NCBI GenBank assembly: GCA_951802425.1
Contig: OX637805.1
Coordinates: forward strand, 1,860,001-1,924,000
DNA from: Clavaria fumosa
Lineage: Eukaryota; Basidiomycota; Agaricomycetes; Agaricales; Clavariaceae
Reading direction: 5' to 3'
DNA: 64,000 bases
In this document: piece after piece, positions 52,497-63,132 of the stretch
Position numbering within the stretch: the first letter of the stretch is position 1
Layout: the number at the start of each line of letters is the position of its first letter
Translations under genes and position numbers: made by a program
Notes under the pieces: generated by a model
What the model saw: only the letters and a program-made list of their open reading frames with translations
Told to the model about the DNA's origin: nothing
Database searches by the model: none

Positions 52497-55005
52497 TCAG
52501 TGCACATCCAGTACCACACGGCGGTCATACATGAATGCTGTTCCGACTATGATGTCATAGTGGTCAATGTTCACTATGTCAAAATACTGGTCCTCCACCA
52601 GTATTCCTCCCAAATCCACTGCTACGCGGCATCCGCGTGTGATCGTCAATCGGCTGCCGATACAGCCGAGTTGGATAGGAACTGGATTATCCAGTTGGAA
52701 GGTTGGTACCTTCGTCACCTGGGCAAAGTCCGGGCTCATCAGGTCCGGAGTACTTCCTGAATCGAAAAGCGTGTACGCTTTTACACCATTCACAGTGATG
52801 TAGGCCGCAAGGCATTGCCTTGCCTCCTTTGTCACTACTGGGCACAATCCCGTTCGCTCTTTCCAGACATGCGCCCAGAACGGCCCATCGTCGACATGGC
52901 CAATGCATACTTCCGTCGCGTAGAGGATCTCATCCTCTTCCACTTCCCAGATTCCAGCGACCTGGTCGCTTTCCGCCTCCTCCTCGAGCTCTTCAAGGAC
53001 AAAGAGCTCATCTGAATTGTACTGGTCTCCGCGACCAGCGTAGTCATCTTCTGCGACTTCCTCCTGTAGGGCTTCACCCTCCAGCTCCTCGCTTTCAACC
53101 GCAGGTGTTTCCTGTGGTTCCTCAGGCTCTGTCTCGCCCGGATCCTCTTGTAAGGCGTAGTTCCTTACATTTCCCCTAAAAGCCTCTGGCTTTCGCTGTG
53201 ACTGAGGGCACACATTCGCGTAGTGCCCTGCTTTCCCGCACACATAGCATGTTAGAGGAGCTTTCTGCTCCTCTCTGCCTTGTACCCCAATCTTGGGCAC
53301 TGCCTTAGGCAGTTCTAGCCGGGGTTTGCTCCCTCCAGCTTGGGCATGCTCGTCCCGCGCTCGCTCAATCTGCAGGGGAACAGGTTCCCCTGGCCTACGT
53401 TCTGTGTGCGGCCGATACGGCTGCAGTCTCACAAACCTCTGCCTGTGGGCAGGTTTCCTTTGGGACCTGGCTGGTTCCCTGCCAAAGGCACTGCCCTCTG
53501 CTGCTGGAGGTAGTGGAGGGTCGCTTCCACTTGGTGACTAGCGTCGATAATATCCTCAACCAAGGATAACTCAACGCTAATCGCGTGAGTTTTGAAGATG
53601 GCCTCCACCATCTTGTTAGGCAGTCCATTAAGGAACTGCCTTTTCATCATACCGGCGTCAGGTGGGGTGAGCATTCTCTCTGCCGCCTGAACCAGTTCGT
53701 TCCAGAATCCTAAGGTGCCCTTCGCCTTTGTAAACTTCACCTGGTAGAAGGCATCCACTGCCTTCTGGGCCGTTACCTTGGTCAGGAACTGCTTAAACAT
53801 AGTGGTGATCAATTCCTCGAAGGTGGACCTTTGAGGAGCATGGGATAGGCCCGTTACTTCTTGGGTATACCAAGTAGCAGCTATTCTGCTTAAGCATGAC
53901 CCCGCTAGCATAACACGTTGGTGCTCCAACTGCGGGCCAACTACTCTATAGAAGTAGAAGTAATTAAGGAGGCCATCAAGCCACCTTTCCCAGACGACGA
54001 GGTCATCTCGTCTGTCATAAAACTCAGGGGGGTCAATCTTAATCCCCTTAATCTCAGCTATTGCCTCAGGCAATAGCGAGGTTTTATCTCATATCATCAC
54101 GAGGTAGCGATGTAATACATTGCTCTGGTAATTTGTAGAACTCGGGGATACCTCCTGAGTAATCTCCCGCTCCTTCTGGGGCGGTTCCATCCATCCGAAC
54201 AGGCCCATCTGGCCCGTTGGCTCTTGCTGACCCAGCTGTGGGTAGCGTGACATAAGCCGTGGCTCCGGCCCCGCTGTTTCTCGAAGGCCGCCGCCCTCTA
54301 TTCCTGGTTTTCCAGGGGTTCGAGAACCGTCCGCACGGTTCTCCCTTCGCCACCCTTCCTCGCGGTCGGCTGGCGCCGACCATCTGGCCTCCAGGGCTAC
54401 CCCTGAGGGCGCCTGACTCGGCGGGGCAAGCCCCACTTCGGGTTCCAATGAATCATGGCGTTGCCGCTGTAAGGGAGCTGCTAGTGCGGTTCCCTGCTCA
54501 TCTAGTGAGTCCAACACCTGCCTCACGTGGGTAGCCTCCTTGCTTAGCCGTTGCCGAATAGTGGCTTGGCGATTTTTCATCGCCCTTACAAGAGCCTCAA
54601 ACTCTTCGTCCTGGTGGGAGAGTTCCACCTGAATGTCCAAGAGTCTCTCAGCTACAGCATTAGCTCATGCTATCGCTGTGGGCTTGTCTCCACTATTGGA
54701 GGGAGCCTGCAAGCTTGACTGCTCTCGTGGCCACCTCTCGCGGGTTTCTAAGGGCTCTCTGCCCTTTCCTTTTGAAGGCCTGGCCTTCTCGAACAATGGC
54801 ACCTCGCCAGTGACTTGGTGCATTGTGGCGCCCTCCTCATGGCGATTGCCACGTGTCAATGGCATTTCGGACCTAACGCCATCGTCAGGGGCCGGTGATG
54901 CCACATCAGCCCTTAGCGGGGGTTCACTGCTGGGCTTGACAGAGGGTCCTATTCCCTCTGGCTGTGCAATGCCTGTGTCGTGCAGAGGTCCTACCAAGGG
55001 AGGAG
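52497..55005 (-). pseudogene. Element A copy 2 Gag and protease
   Basis: Four pieces. 54665-54997: Pro/Glu-rich N-terminus, ending in TGA. 54084-54640: helical segment (LLDIQVELSHQDEEFEALV, RQRLSKEATHVRQVLDSLDE) and a Pro-rich linker, ending in TGA. 53429-54073: capsid domain (IDPPEFYDRRDDLVVWERWL, GLLNYFYFYRV, TFEELITTMFKQFL, AKGTLGFWNELVQAAER). 52497-53432: linker, zinc knuckle CYVCGKAGHYANVC, acidic stretch, then protease with TLFDSGSTPDLMS (D-S-G) and IVGTAFMYDRR. A one-base deletion at the third junction and CGA-to-TGA changes at the first two break it. The start of gag lies beyond element C near 61400 or at 54997; I cannot tell which. Confidence 0.82.
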
Positions 55006-55010
55006 TTTCT

Positions 55011-55621
55011 TGTCGCGGTCGATCCTAAATCTGGAGCTCAAAGGTCGCGGTGAGGTCGCAACGAGGTCGCGAGGGTCATGTGGGTAGCTGACGTAAAGGC
55101 TCAACAAGGAGGTAGAAAGAGGCGATTTCTAGAGAATACATGCTAAGTGTCTACTCATATATATACTGGAGTCCGCGACCATAGGAACGATATTAGTACA
55201 AGGTAGTAAGGGAAGACATACAACGGGAGCGACGGTAGGGAGGAAATGAAAGTGTCTGGGCAACAATTGCGAAGTTGTCATGGTCCCAAGAAGGGAAGCA
55301 TCGGTCGGCGGGGGAACGGGATAGCAGTATAAGGGTGCCAGGGGAACAGGAAGTCGTCGTGGGAAGGAGATGGGGATGCCAAGGGGACGGGATAGCGGTA
55401 AAGGTGGGGCGCGGGAGAGAACAAGGTCGCGTTAGGAATGGTCGCTTGATGGGCGATGTCAGGTGTCCGCTCGTTGACAGGGTGATGGCATCCCGCTTGA
55501 TGTGCCATCACATATTTGGGCCGTACTGTTGGTGGTGGTCACGTGAGTTCTCGTGACTTACTGATCATGTGACAGGTCACGTGTCCGCGACCTTTGAGGG
55601 TCACGTGATGTTGCCGCGACA
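55011..55621 (-). repeat. 3' LTR of element C
   Basis: 611 bases, TGTCGCGGTC...GCCGCGACA. The word GTCGC occurs many times near the left end. CACGTG at 55540, 55578 and 55602. It differs from 60757-61367 at 18 positions by my count, all CpG-type transitions; one of them (CATGTG at 55077) has removed a fourth CACGTG. Confidence 0.94.
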
Positions 55622-55632
55622 TATTCCCCTTC

Positions 55633-58600
55633 CTAAGATTTGTTCTCCTGAACAAACTCCACAACGGCCTCCTTTGCGCGTGTGAGGTTCTCCAGGGGTT
55701 CCCAGGTGTTTTCCTTGGGTGGATAGCCAACCCAGCTTACCAGGTACTGGACTTTCCCTCTCCTCTTCCTCTTGGCTAGGACTCGTTCAACATCATACTG
55801 CTCACCTCCCTCTATGAGTTCGGGTGGTGGTCGGACAGAAGACGGGTCTCCTCGGAAGGGCTTGAGTAAGGTCTCGTTGAAGACCGGATGGATCCGCCAG
55901 CCCGGAGGAAGGGTGAGGTGATAGGCCGAGGTTCCTACCTTCTCCTCCACTGGGAAGGGGCCGACGAACTTAGGCCCAAGCTTCTTGGAGGGGAGTTTGA
56001 GGGGGAGGTTCCACGAGTCTAAATACACCAGGCCACCTTTCCTATAGATCTCCGGCTCTCGTGAGTGGTCGTCGTAAGTCGCGGAGTCGGTCGCTTGTCC
56101 CTTCCGCAAGACGTCTCGGAGGCGGTCATGGGCAGCGGAAATCCGTGCGAGGAACTCGTCGGCGGCGGGTATATCGAAGCTGGCGGGGAAATCGGGGATC
56201 AGGGCAGGGTCGAAACCATGGAGAGCCGAGAAAGGAGTGATGTCCGAGTCGCGGATAGGTCGCGAGTTGAGAGCAAACTGGGCGAGGGGGAGCACGGCGG
56301 CCCAATCAGCCTGGTCTTCCTTGGTCAGTGCGCGAAGAACTACTTCTACCTCCTGATTGGCCCTCTCTACTTGCCCATCCATCTGCGGGTGGTAGGCAGT
56401 GGAGGCAGCGGACTTGATGCCTAGTTTGTCGTAGACCTTGCGCATGAACTTGGAGATAAATTGGCCCCCTCGGTCAGACACTACCTTCTCCAGAAGTCTG
56501 TAGTAGGCGTAGATCTTCTCGAGGAGGATTGAGGCCGCTCCTTCCGACGTGAGTTCTTTTACAGTCGGGGCGAGGACAATGGTCTTGGTTAGGTAGTCTT
56601 TGATCACCAAGATCATGTCGTAACCTGCAGATTCCGAGACAGGGCCGATCAAGTCCCAACCAATGACTTGCCAAGGTCGCAAGGGGATTGGGAGAGGGTG
56701 GAGGGGGGCCGGCTTTCGTCCGCGTCGGGGTTTGATCCTCGGGCAGACATCGCAGGCGATGACATAGGCGCGGGTGTCCTTCTTAAGTGTGGGCCACAGT
56801 ACCAGTACTTCGCAACCGCAACCTGGGTTTTGGAGATCCCCGGGTGTATGGAAGTTCGAGCCGAGTGGTGGAGGTCGAGGATGTCTTTCACGAGCGACGC
56901 CGGGACCCAGAGTTTCTCGTGTACCCGGAAGTATCTTTCCCTATCCTTCTCCGCTTCTTCTGGAGGGGTTCCCAGGGCCTGCTCAATCCTCAGCTTCTCC
57001 ATTAGAGACAGGGTCTCGTTGACCCAGAAGAAGTGGTCTGGTAACAGAACTTGGGCAGGGTGGGGAGGTTGGTCATCATAGTCGGGGTGTCGGGAAAGAG
57101 CATCAGCGGCGGCGTTCGACTTTCCGGAGCGAGGAACGATTTTGAAATGGAAGAGAGACAGGAACTGTCTCCAGCGGTTCTGGCGTCCATTAAGCGGGTT
57201 AGGTTTCCAGAAATACGAAAGGTTTTTATGGTCCGTATGGACCTCGAAATCCTGGCCGAGGAGGTAGTGTTGCCATTCCTCAAGCGCTCTTATTACCGTG
57301 AGGAGCTCCAGATCGTAGATGTCGTAGTTTAGCTGGGCGTCTCAGAGCTTTGTTGATAGGCAGTCCACCATTCTCCACACTCCATCCTGTTGCTGGTATA
57401 GGATAGCCGAAGTTGCGATTTCGCTGGCGTCCATCTCGATCTTCCATGGCATTCCGTCCTGTGGGATCACGACCTGGACCGAATTCCTGATTGCGTCCTG
57501 GATGTTGTAGAATGACTTTAGCACGGCGTCCGTTAAGTTAAATTCACCTTTGCCAGTGCAGGCATGGAGAGGGGCGGCAATCTTGGCGTAATTCGGGATG
57601 TACCGCTGATAGTAGCTTCCGAGGGCCGTGTACCTGCGCACATCCTTGGCAGACTTCGGAATTGGCCAGTTGTTGATTGCCGAGCATCTCTTCTCACTCT
57701 TCTCAATGGTTCCCTGCCGGATCTTGTTTCCGAGGAAAGTCACCTCCGTCCGTTCGAATTCGCATTTCGCAGGTTTGATGGTCAGGTGATTTTCTTGAAG
57801 GACTTGGAAAACACGCGCGGTAAGGTCACGAAGTTCTTCGCGGGTGTCGGAGCAGATGAGAATGTCGTCAATATATACGAAGACCTGGCCGGTGGCCACC
57901 AGATCCTTCAGGATACTGTCCATAAAACCCTGAAAGATTGCGGGGCCATTAGTCACTCCAAAAGGCATGACTCGACAGAGAAATTGGCCGTATTCACATA
58001 TGAATGCCAACAGCTTCTCACTCTCCTTCGACGCCCAGATATTGTTGAATCCAATCCAGATGTCGATTTTTGAATAATACCGGAACTTCTGCAGGCGATC
58101 GTAGATGTTCCGGATGAGAGGGAGAGGGTAGGCGTTCTTGATTGTGACTTCATTTAGCCGTTTGTAGTCGACCACAGGCTGGAGCTTATCTCCTTCGTTC
58201 TTGAAAAAGAGAGGGCTAGCCCAGGGCGACTGACCTGGATAAATTCGTCTGGTCGCGAGGTTCTCGTCTAGCCACTTCCGGAGCTCTGCGCGGTAGGCCT
58301 TGGGTGTCGGGTAAATCTGGGACCGGTATGGACAGGCATCATTCCCTAGCTGGATGTTGATGTTGACTCCGGGACAGTGCAGGGGTAAAACGTTGTAAAA
58401 CTCTTCTCCGAATACTCGCGGAAAGAGAGTTGGCCAGTCGGGGGAGTCGTTCGTGATGACACGGACTGCAGCACTGCAGGGAAGGTCACGGCAATGTCGA
58501 AATTCGAGGGAGCGAGTTCGCCAGTCGATGGTAGGATTGTGCTTCCGGAGCCAATCATCGCCTAGCACAAGGTCGAAGTCGGGGTAGTCGCCCAGGTAGC

Positions 58601-58985
58601 ACTCAATAATCTCGCAGTGTCCAAGACCAAATTCGACCGCGACCTTGGTGAAATGGGTGATGGGTCCTCGCGAGTCTGCCGTACCATCTGCATTCCTTGT
58701 GATCATCAGGGATGGGAGTCGCTCCATGGGGAAACAGTTCCGGTTGGCAAAACTGTAGTCCATGACTGAGGTTGTACTGCCGCTGTCAATAAGCACTTTC
58801 CCGTGCACGGCTCTACTCGGGAAGGCGGGGGGGGAGATTCGAACTCTGAATTCGAGTTGGGCTGTTTCTTGGCGGCCCACTATTTTCGTCATCCTTAGAA
58901 GCAGTTTAGGAGATGAGTCAGAGGCTGGCATTGTCGCGGTACTAATACAGGGGGGGGACTTAGGCGGGGAAGCTGCTTCCTTCAT
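55633..58985 (-). pseudogene. Element C Pol: protease, RT, RNase H, integrase, chromodomain
   Basis: The frame opens at 58985 with ATG overlapping the gag stop (ATGA). Protease GKVLIDSGSTTSVMDYSF; RT with YYSKIDIWIGFNNI and catalytic YIDD (VFVYIDDILICSD); RNase H start KIEMDASEIATSAIL. A TGA at 57342-57344 (after LSTKL) interrupts RNase H, whose rest (NYDIYDLELLTVIRALEEW, HTDHKNLSYFWKP, AADALSRHPDYDD) is open to 57002. Integrase zinc region LHHSARTSIHPGISKTQ, then a 2-base insertion near 56800 shifts the frame. The open frame from 56682 has WQVIGWDLIGP, VVSDRGGQFISKFM, YHPQMDGQVERANQEVE (D-D-E complete), GPFPVEEKVG, and a chromodomain YDVERVLAKRK, YLVSWVGYPPKENTWEPLEN ending in VEFVQENKS. Confidence 0.88.
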
Positions 58986-60292
58986 TCCTCACCTGCGGGA
59001 AAATCCGCCTTCGCCTCTTTCAGTGCCCCGAGTTCCTTATCCTTCACCTCGATGGTGTCGCGGAGCTGGGCCACCAGTGCCTCAAGCTCATCGGCAGTCG
59101 TGGTCGAGGTGTCATTGGCCCGGACATCGATCCGGGGAACTCGGGGGGGTTTACGAGGGAGTGGGCAGTTGCATATGAGGTGGCCGGGCTGCTGACAATT
59201 GTAGCAATTGCCGCGTGACAGTATCCGGTTGACCTGCATCGCATTCGGGTCGTGTTGTGGGGGTGCAGAAGGTTGCGGGGTCGGGCGGTCAGGTGGTTTG
59301 GCGTAGACGATCTGCCGGGCGGGGCGCATGGCGTCGATGGCAAGGGCCTTCCTCTTCCAGGCGGAATAGTTGGGTGGAAGGGCGGCCGCGGCATAGATGC
59401 AATCGGTGATGTTATAATTGAGGGCGGGCTCGAGGAGGGTGACAAGGAGGTCTCCGTGAGTTTGCTCGGAGAGTTCAGCCTTCGCAATTAGCTGGTCGAA
59501 CTCTGTCAGGAACTCTTTTACCAGGCGTTTACCTTGCTTAAGCTTTCCAAGCTTAAGGTAGGCATTCTCCTTCTCTACCAAGTCCGAAAACTCGGCATCC
59601 ATGCTTCCTCTGAAGACAGCCCAGGTGGGGCACGAGGCAGGGGCTGCAACTATTTTCTTGACCACAGAGTTCGCCCAGTCTCCGGCGTATCCTCTGTGCA
59701 TCTGGTTCAGGGCAAACAAAATTCATTTAAGGTCCATATTGAACCTTTCTGGCTCTGCGAGGAAGAAGACATTGAGCTGCCGGACAAAAGTCCGGTAGGC
59801 AACACTACTCCCATCGAAGGGAGCAATCGAAAATCCGCTAGACATCGTATCCGAAGACCTCGTCGTTAATGTCCGGGAGTTCCGTAGATTCTGAGGTGAA
59901 GGAGACGGAGGAGACTGTGGAGGGGGAGAGGGAGTCCGAGGTGATGGGGGATTGAGTCGAACGGGGAGGGCAAGGGTCGCGAGAGGCAGTGAGGGTGTGG
60001 GACTGTGCGAGGGCATCCTGAAGACTTCTTCCGATATCCGAAGCAGGCCGAGGCCAGGCACTAGGGTAGACTCGGGGGTTGATGGGCACCCAGGTGACGA
60101 GTCGGGCTGGGTGGCGCTGGGTGTCGACGATGAGCCATGCACTGGGTGTGCATACTCGTAGGTAACAGTCGGTTCTGGATTCGGGCTCGGGGGCGTTGGT
60201 CTGAACCGAGGCGGTGGTGTAGGTAGGGGGTCGTGGGGTAGGAGCGGGCGAGGGCGTTCTCGGCGGGGACTCAATGTTTTCGATGTCCTCAA
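58982..60292 (-). pseudogene. Element C Gag
   Basis: A Pro/Ser-rich leader (60292 down) precedes the probable start MSSGFSIAPFDGSS (about 59845). The capsid domain RTFVRQLNVFFLAEPERFNMD is interrupted by TGA at 59723-59725, then continues ALNQMHRGYAGDWANSVVKK, FSDLVEKENAYLKLGKLKQG and VKEFLTEFDQLIAKAELSEQ. One zinc knuckle follows (CYNCQQPGHLICNC), then a charged coiled coil (ELEALVAQLRDTIEVKDKEL). The final TGA overlaps the pol ATG. The internal TGA fits CGA to TGA, a CpG transition. Confidence 0.82.
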
Positions 60293-60756
60293 TCGTCAGG
60301 CCTTCGGTAGCCTGACGGAATATCTCTTGGTTAAGGGCGGCAGTAAGTAGCGTGGGAAATTCTCTGGGGAAGTAGCCTGGGTGGAGCTTCTGCTCACGGA
60401 TCTCTCTTGAGGACCAAGGTCTGGTTTTGATAAACTGTCATTCGACTGAACAATAAATGGTGCTCCGCGGCGGTCGTCTGTCCGGGGAGTTGCAGCGAGT
60501 AATGGGTACTGGTGTACGGTGATCGATGTAGCGAAGAGTGAAAAAGCGGTGTTGCTTCTGCCTGTCTGTGAGGCCTAGGGGTTCTGGCAAGTTCTTCTTT
60601 CTCAACGTTTGAGAATCCAGTTTGGCGAATGGCGAGGGTCGCGGCTTTCCAAGTACGTTAGGAGGGCCGGGCAAGTTTGGCTTGGGTCGGTCGTCGATGT
60701 CGGGACGTTGCGGACGTCGAGTTGGGACGAAGGACGGGGTTGAGACTTTGATATTA

Positions 60757-61367
60757 TGTCGCGGTCGATCCTAAATCTGGAGCTCAAAGGTCGCGGTGAG
60801 GTCGCAACGAGGTCGCGAGGGTCACGTGGGTAGCTGACGTAAAGGCTCAACAAGGAGGTAGAAAGAGGCGATTTCTAGAGAATACATGCTAAGTGTCTAC
60901 TCATATATATACTGGAGTCCGCGACCATAGGAACGATATTAGTACAAGGTAGTAAGGGAAGACATACAACGGGAGCAACGGTAGGGAGGAAATGAAAGTG
61001 TCTGGGCAACAATCGCGAAGTCATCATGGTCCCAAGAAGGGAAGTGTCGGTCGGCGGGGGAATGGGATAGCGGTATAAGGGTGCCAGGGGAACAGGAAGT
61101 CGTCGTGGGAAGGAGATGGGGATGCCAAGGGGACGGGATAGTGGTAAAGGTGGGGCACGGGAGAGAACAAGGTCGCGTTAGGAATGGTCACTTGATGGGC
61201 AATGTCAGGTGTCCGCTCGTTGACAGGGTGATGGCATCCTGCTTGATGTGCCATCACATATTTGGGCCGTACTGTCAGTGGTGGTCACGTGAGTTCTCGT
61301 GACTTACTGATCATGTGACAGGTCACGTGTCCGCGACCTTTGAGGGTCACGTGATGTCGCCGCAACA
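60757..61367 (-). repeat. 5' LTR of element C
   Basis: 611 bases. Four CACGTG sites (60823, 61286, 61324, 61348). A TATATATA box lies near 60904. It ends in GCCGCAACA where the other LTR has GCCGCGACA. Confidence 0.94.
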
Positions 61368-61460
61368 TTTCTCCTCCCTTCTTGTTGTGCTTTTTCTGTG
61401 CGGCTATATGGGTGTAACCCATTTCTAACCACACTCATTGTGTTGAAGGTTCAAAAAAGT

Positions 61461-61685
61461 TGTAACGCTTTCTATCCCTCAAAAGAACCAGACTCAACTG
61501 TATATTGAGTGTAGTAGTTCTATGTAGAGGGATCTCCCCTCTCTGTACAGTTGCGACACTATATATATAGGCGAGTGGCCCTCTAGGGGCCGCTGATGTA
61601 AGCATAGCCTAAGCGGCTATGCTGGTAGACTATTATGGTAGGTAGATTATGTAATACAAGAACAGAAAAGGCCTATTGCCTTACA
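61461..61685 (-). repeat. 5' LTR of element A copy 2
   Basis: 225 bases, TGTAACGC...CCTTACA. It abuts the right inverted-repeat arm with no gap and no target duplication. The 93 bases between it and element C (61368-61460) are the element A leader. Confidence 0.9.
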
Positions 61686-61849
61686 ATCTGTGTATGTATA
61701 ACATGACTTTGGTATATCAAGTTGATCAGCCGAGCCTATACGACTATATCTCGGCCGACAATTGGCTGGGCCTATAAAAAGGGCATCAGTCAAAATTGGC
61801 TAGGCCTTTTGGATAGGGGGTGGGTGTGCTGAAGGGGGTGAGTGACCAT
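61686..61849. repeat. Right arm of the inverted repeat
   Basis: 164 bases, the inverse of 44281-44440. Its inner end coincides with the outer end of an element A LTR, and its outer end (GTGACCAT) is followed by sequence unrelated to what lies outside the left arm. Confidence 0.82.
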
Positions 61850-63132
61850 GATGGGCTGATCTCGACCTCGATTGGACAAAGCCCCTATCCATCAATCACG
61901 ATCACCCCTAAGAAAATCTCTGATCAAAGATCAGTTTCACTTGATCACTACATCACATCAGTTGATCAGACAATCATGACTCAGAGCAGCTTGATCACGG
62001 ATCATCAGATCCTCTGATCTAATCCCCAACAAGATCAGACACAGCTGACCATGATGTAATGCATTGAAGCAGGGACCATGCTTGATCACTGATGACATCA
62101 TCATCATAAGATTCCCAGCAAGAATCAACACTGCTTGCACTCAGCATTCCAGTGCAAATGCACAGCTTTCCTGATCATCTATCAGTTCTGATATTTAATC
62201 AATGACTCATCCATCATGTACAGCCCATAGCTAGAGTATATAAGACCTGGGACTAGCCCACATGTACCCTAGCTTTGATCTTTTCATCTATAAACTTATT
62301 TGAGAGAGCTCAACTAAGTCTGACAGCAAATGTCACTGCTGAGAACTTCACACTGGAAGGATTCATCTTCCCACCTTTAAGGTCACAAGTCATCCCTCCT
62401 GAGAGTTTCACCAGCCACCCATCGATCGAACAGAACCTCTATCAGTTTGAGTATTACCAGTGGTACACAAGGACTTGGATAAAGGATCAACTACTCAGAG
62501 CCAATCCACAGACCTATTACCAGACACTCTGACTACTGCAGGAGTATTCCCTGCACATAGAGAGACAAGTCTGACAGGATTATTGACTAGCATTAGAAAC
62601 TGAACAGACACTTCACTCTACCCTTGCACACCAAAGGGGTTTTGCTGTCACAAGCCCAACATGCCCTCTCACTTGGCTGCTTTCCATTGTCAGTTATTTC
62701 TTGTTCAGGTGAGCAGTTCTCCTTCCCCTTCCTTGCTCATGCTACAGCCTGCTTATCCAGACATCTTACACAGGTCCTTGTTCATTTTAAACTGGCATTA
62801 AGTGGAAATGCTGAGGATGGACCCTTGAAGCCACAGTGTGCAGCACAGGCATGCTCTTTGTCCTCACTATGGTAAGCTGCAGATCATCTAGGCTGACAAA
62901 TAATCCTGACCTTGGTTTGCAAGAGATTGAGCATTCTTGTGACTGGCCAAATGGCCTTGCCATGGTTTCCATTGAGCATGAGTACAGGATACACACTCCA
63001 TACTGTACAGTACTGTAGCTGAATAAGCATGTGATTTTGAGCCATGTGATGTCACGTGACTCCTGCTTGAAGGGGCTCGCAACGGTGTGATCTGTCTGAC
63101 TCGGAACGTCGAAACCTGCACGTTCGCGCATC
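61850..63132. other. Transposon-derived flank and PFKFB upstream region
   Basis: No supported gene in 1.3 kb. 61910-62200 is packed with GATC words, many as TGATCA. A TATATAAG box lies at 62238, as in an LTR or promoter. The frame at 62275-62532 lacks an ATG and I do not recognise it. From about 62980 the sequence becomes the promoter of the kinase gene. Confidence 0.5.
63053..63058. promoter_or_regulatory. CACGTG E-box upstream of the 6-phosphofructo-2-kinase gene
   Basis: TGTCACGTGAC is centred about 78 bases before the start codon. CACGTG is the standard site of bHLH and bHLH-zip factors. Binding is inferred, not shown. Confidence 0.5.

Larger units (their letters stand above)
55011..61367 (-). 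mobile_element. LTR retrotransposon C (Ty3/gypsy chromovirus)
   Basis: 6,357 bases with 611-base LTRs and a perfect target duplication TTTCT (55006-55010 and 61368-61372). It sits in the gag region of element A copy 2. Gag and pol lie on the minus strand in two ATGA-overlapping frames. A polypurine tract GGAAGGGGAATA abuts the 3' LTR. At least three disabling changes: TGA in gag (59723), TGA in pol (57342) and a 2-base insertion in the integrase zinc region (about 56800). Confidence 0.95.
46383..61685 (-). mobile_element. LTR retrotransposon A, copy 2 (Ty3/gypsy chromovirus), carrying element C
   Basis: LTRs 46383-46607 and 61461-61685 bound gag, pol and a third ORF on the minus strand; element C (55011-61367) interrupts the start of gag. 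Without C the element is about 8.9 kb. A polypurine tract (GGTGGGGGAGGG on the minus strand) abuts the 3' LTR. Flanks AGCTA and ATCTG do not form a target duplication, and the left flank is inside a gene while the right is an inverted-repeat end, so the copy sits at a rearrangement junction. Frameshifts and TGA codons make it inactive. Confidence 0.88.

Noticed and set aside
62275..62532. Plus-strand frame of 85 codons
   Set aside because: No ATG start, no recognised family, lies in transposon-like sequence.
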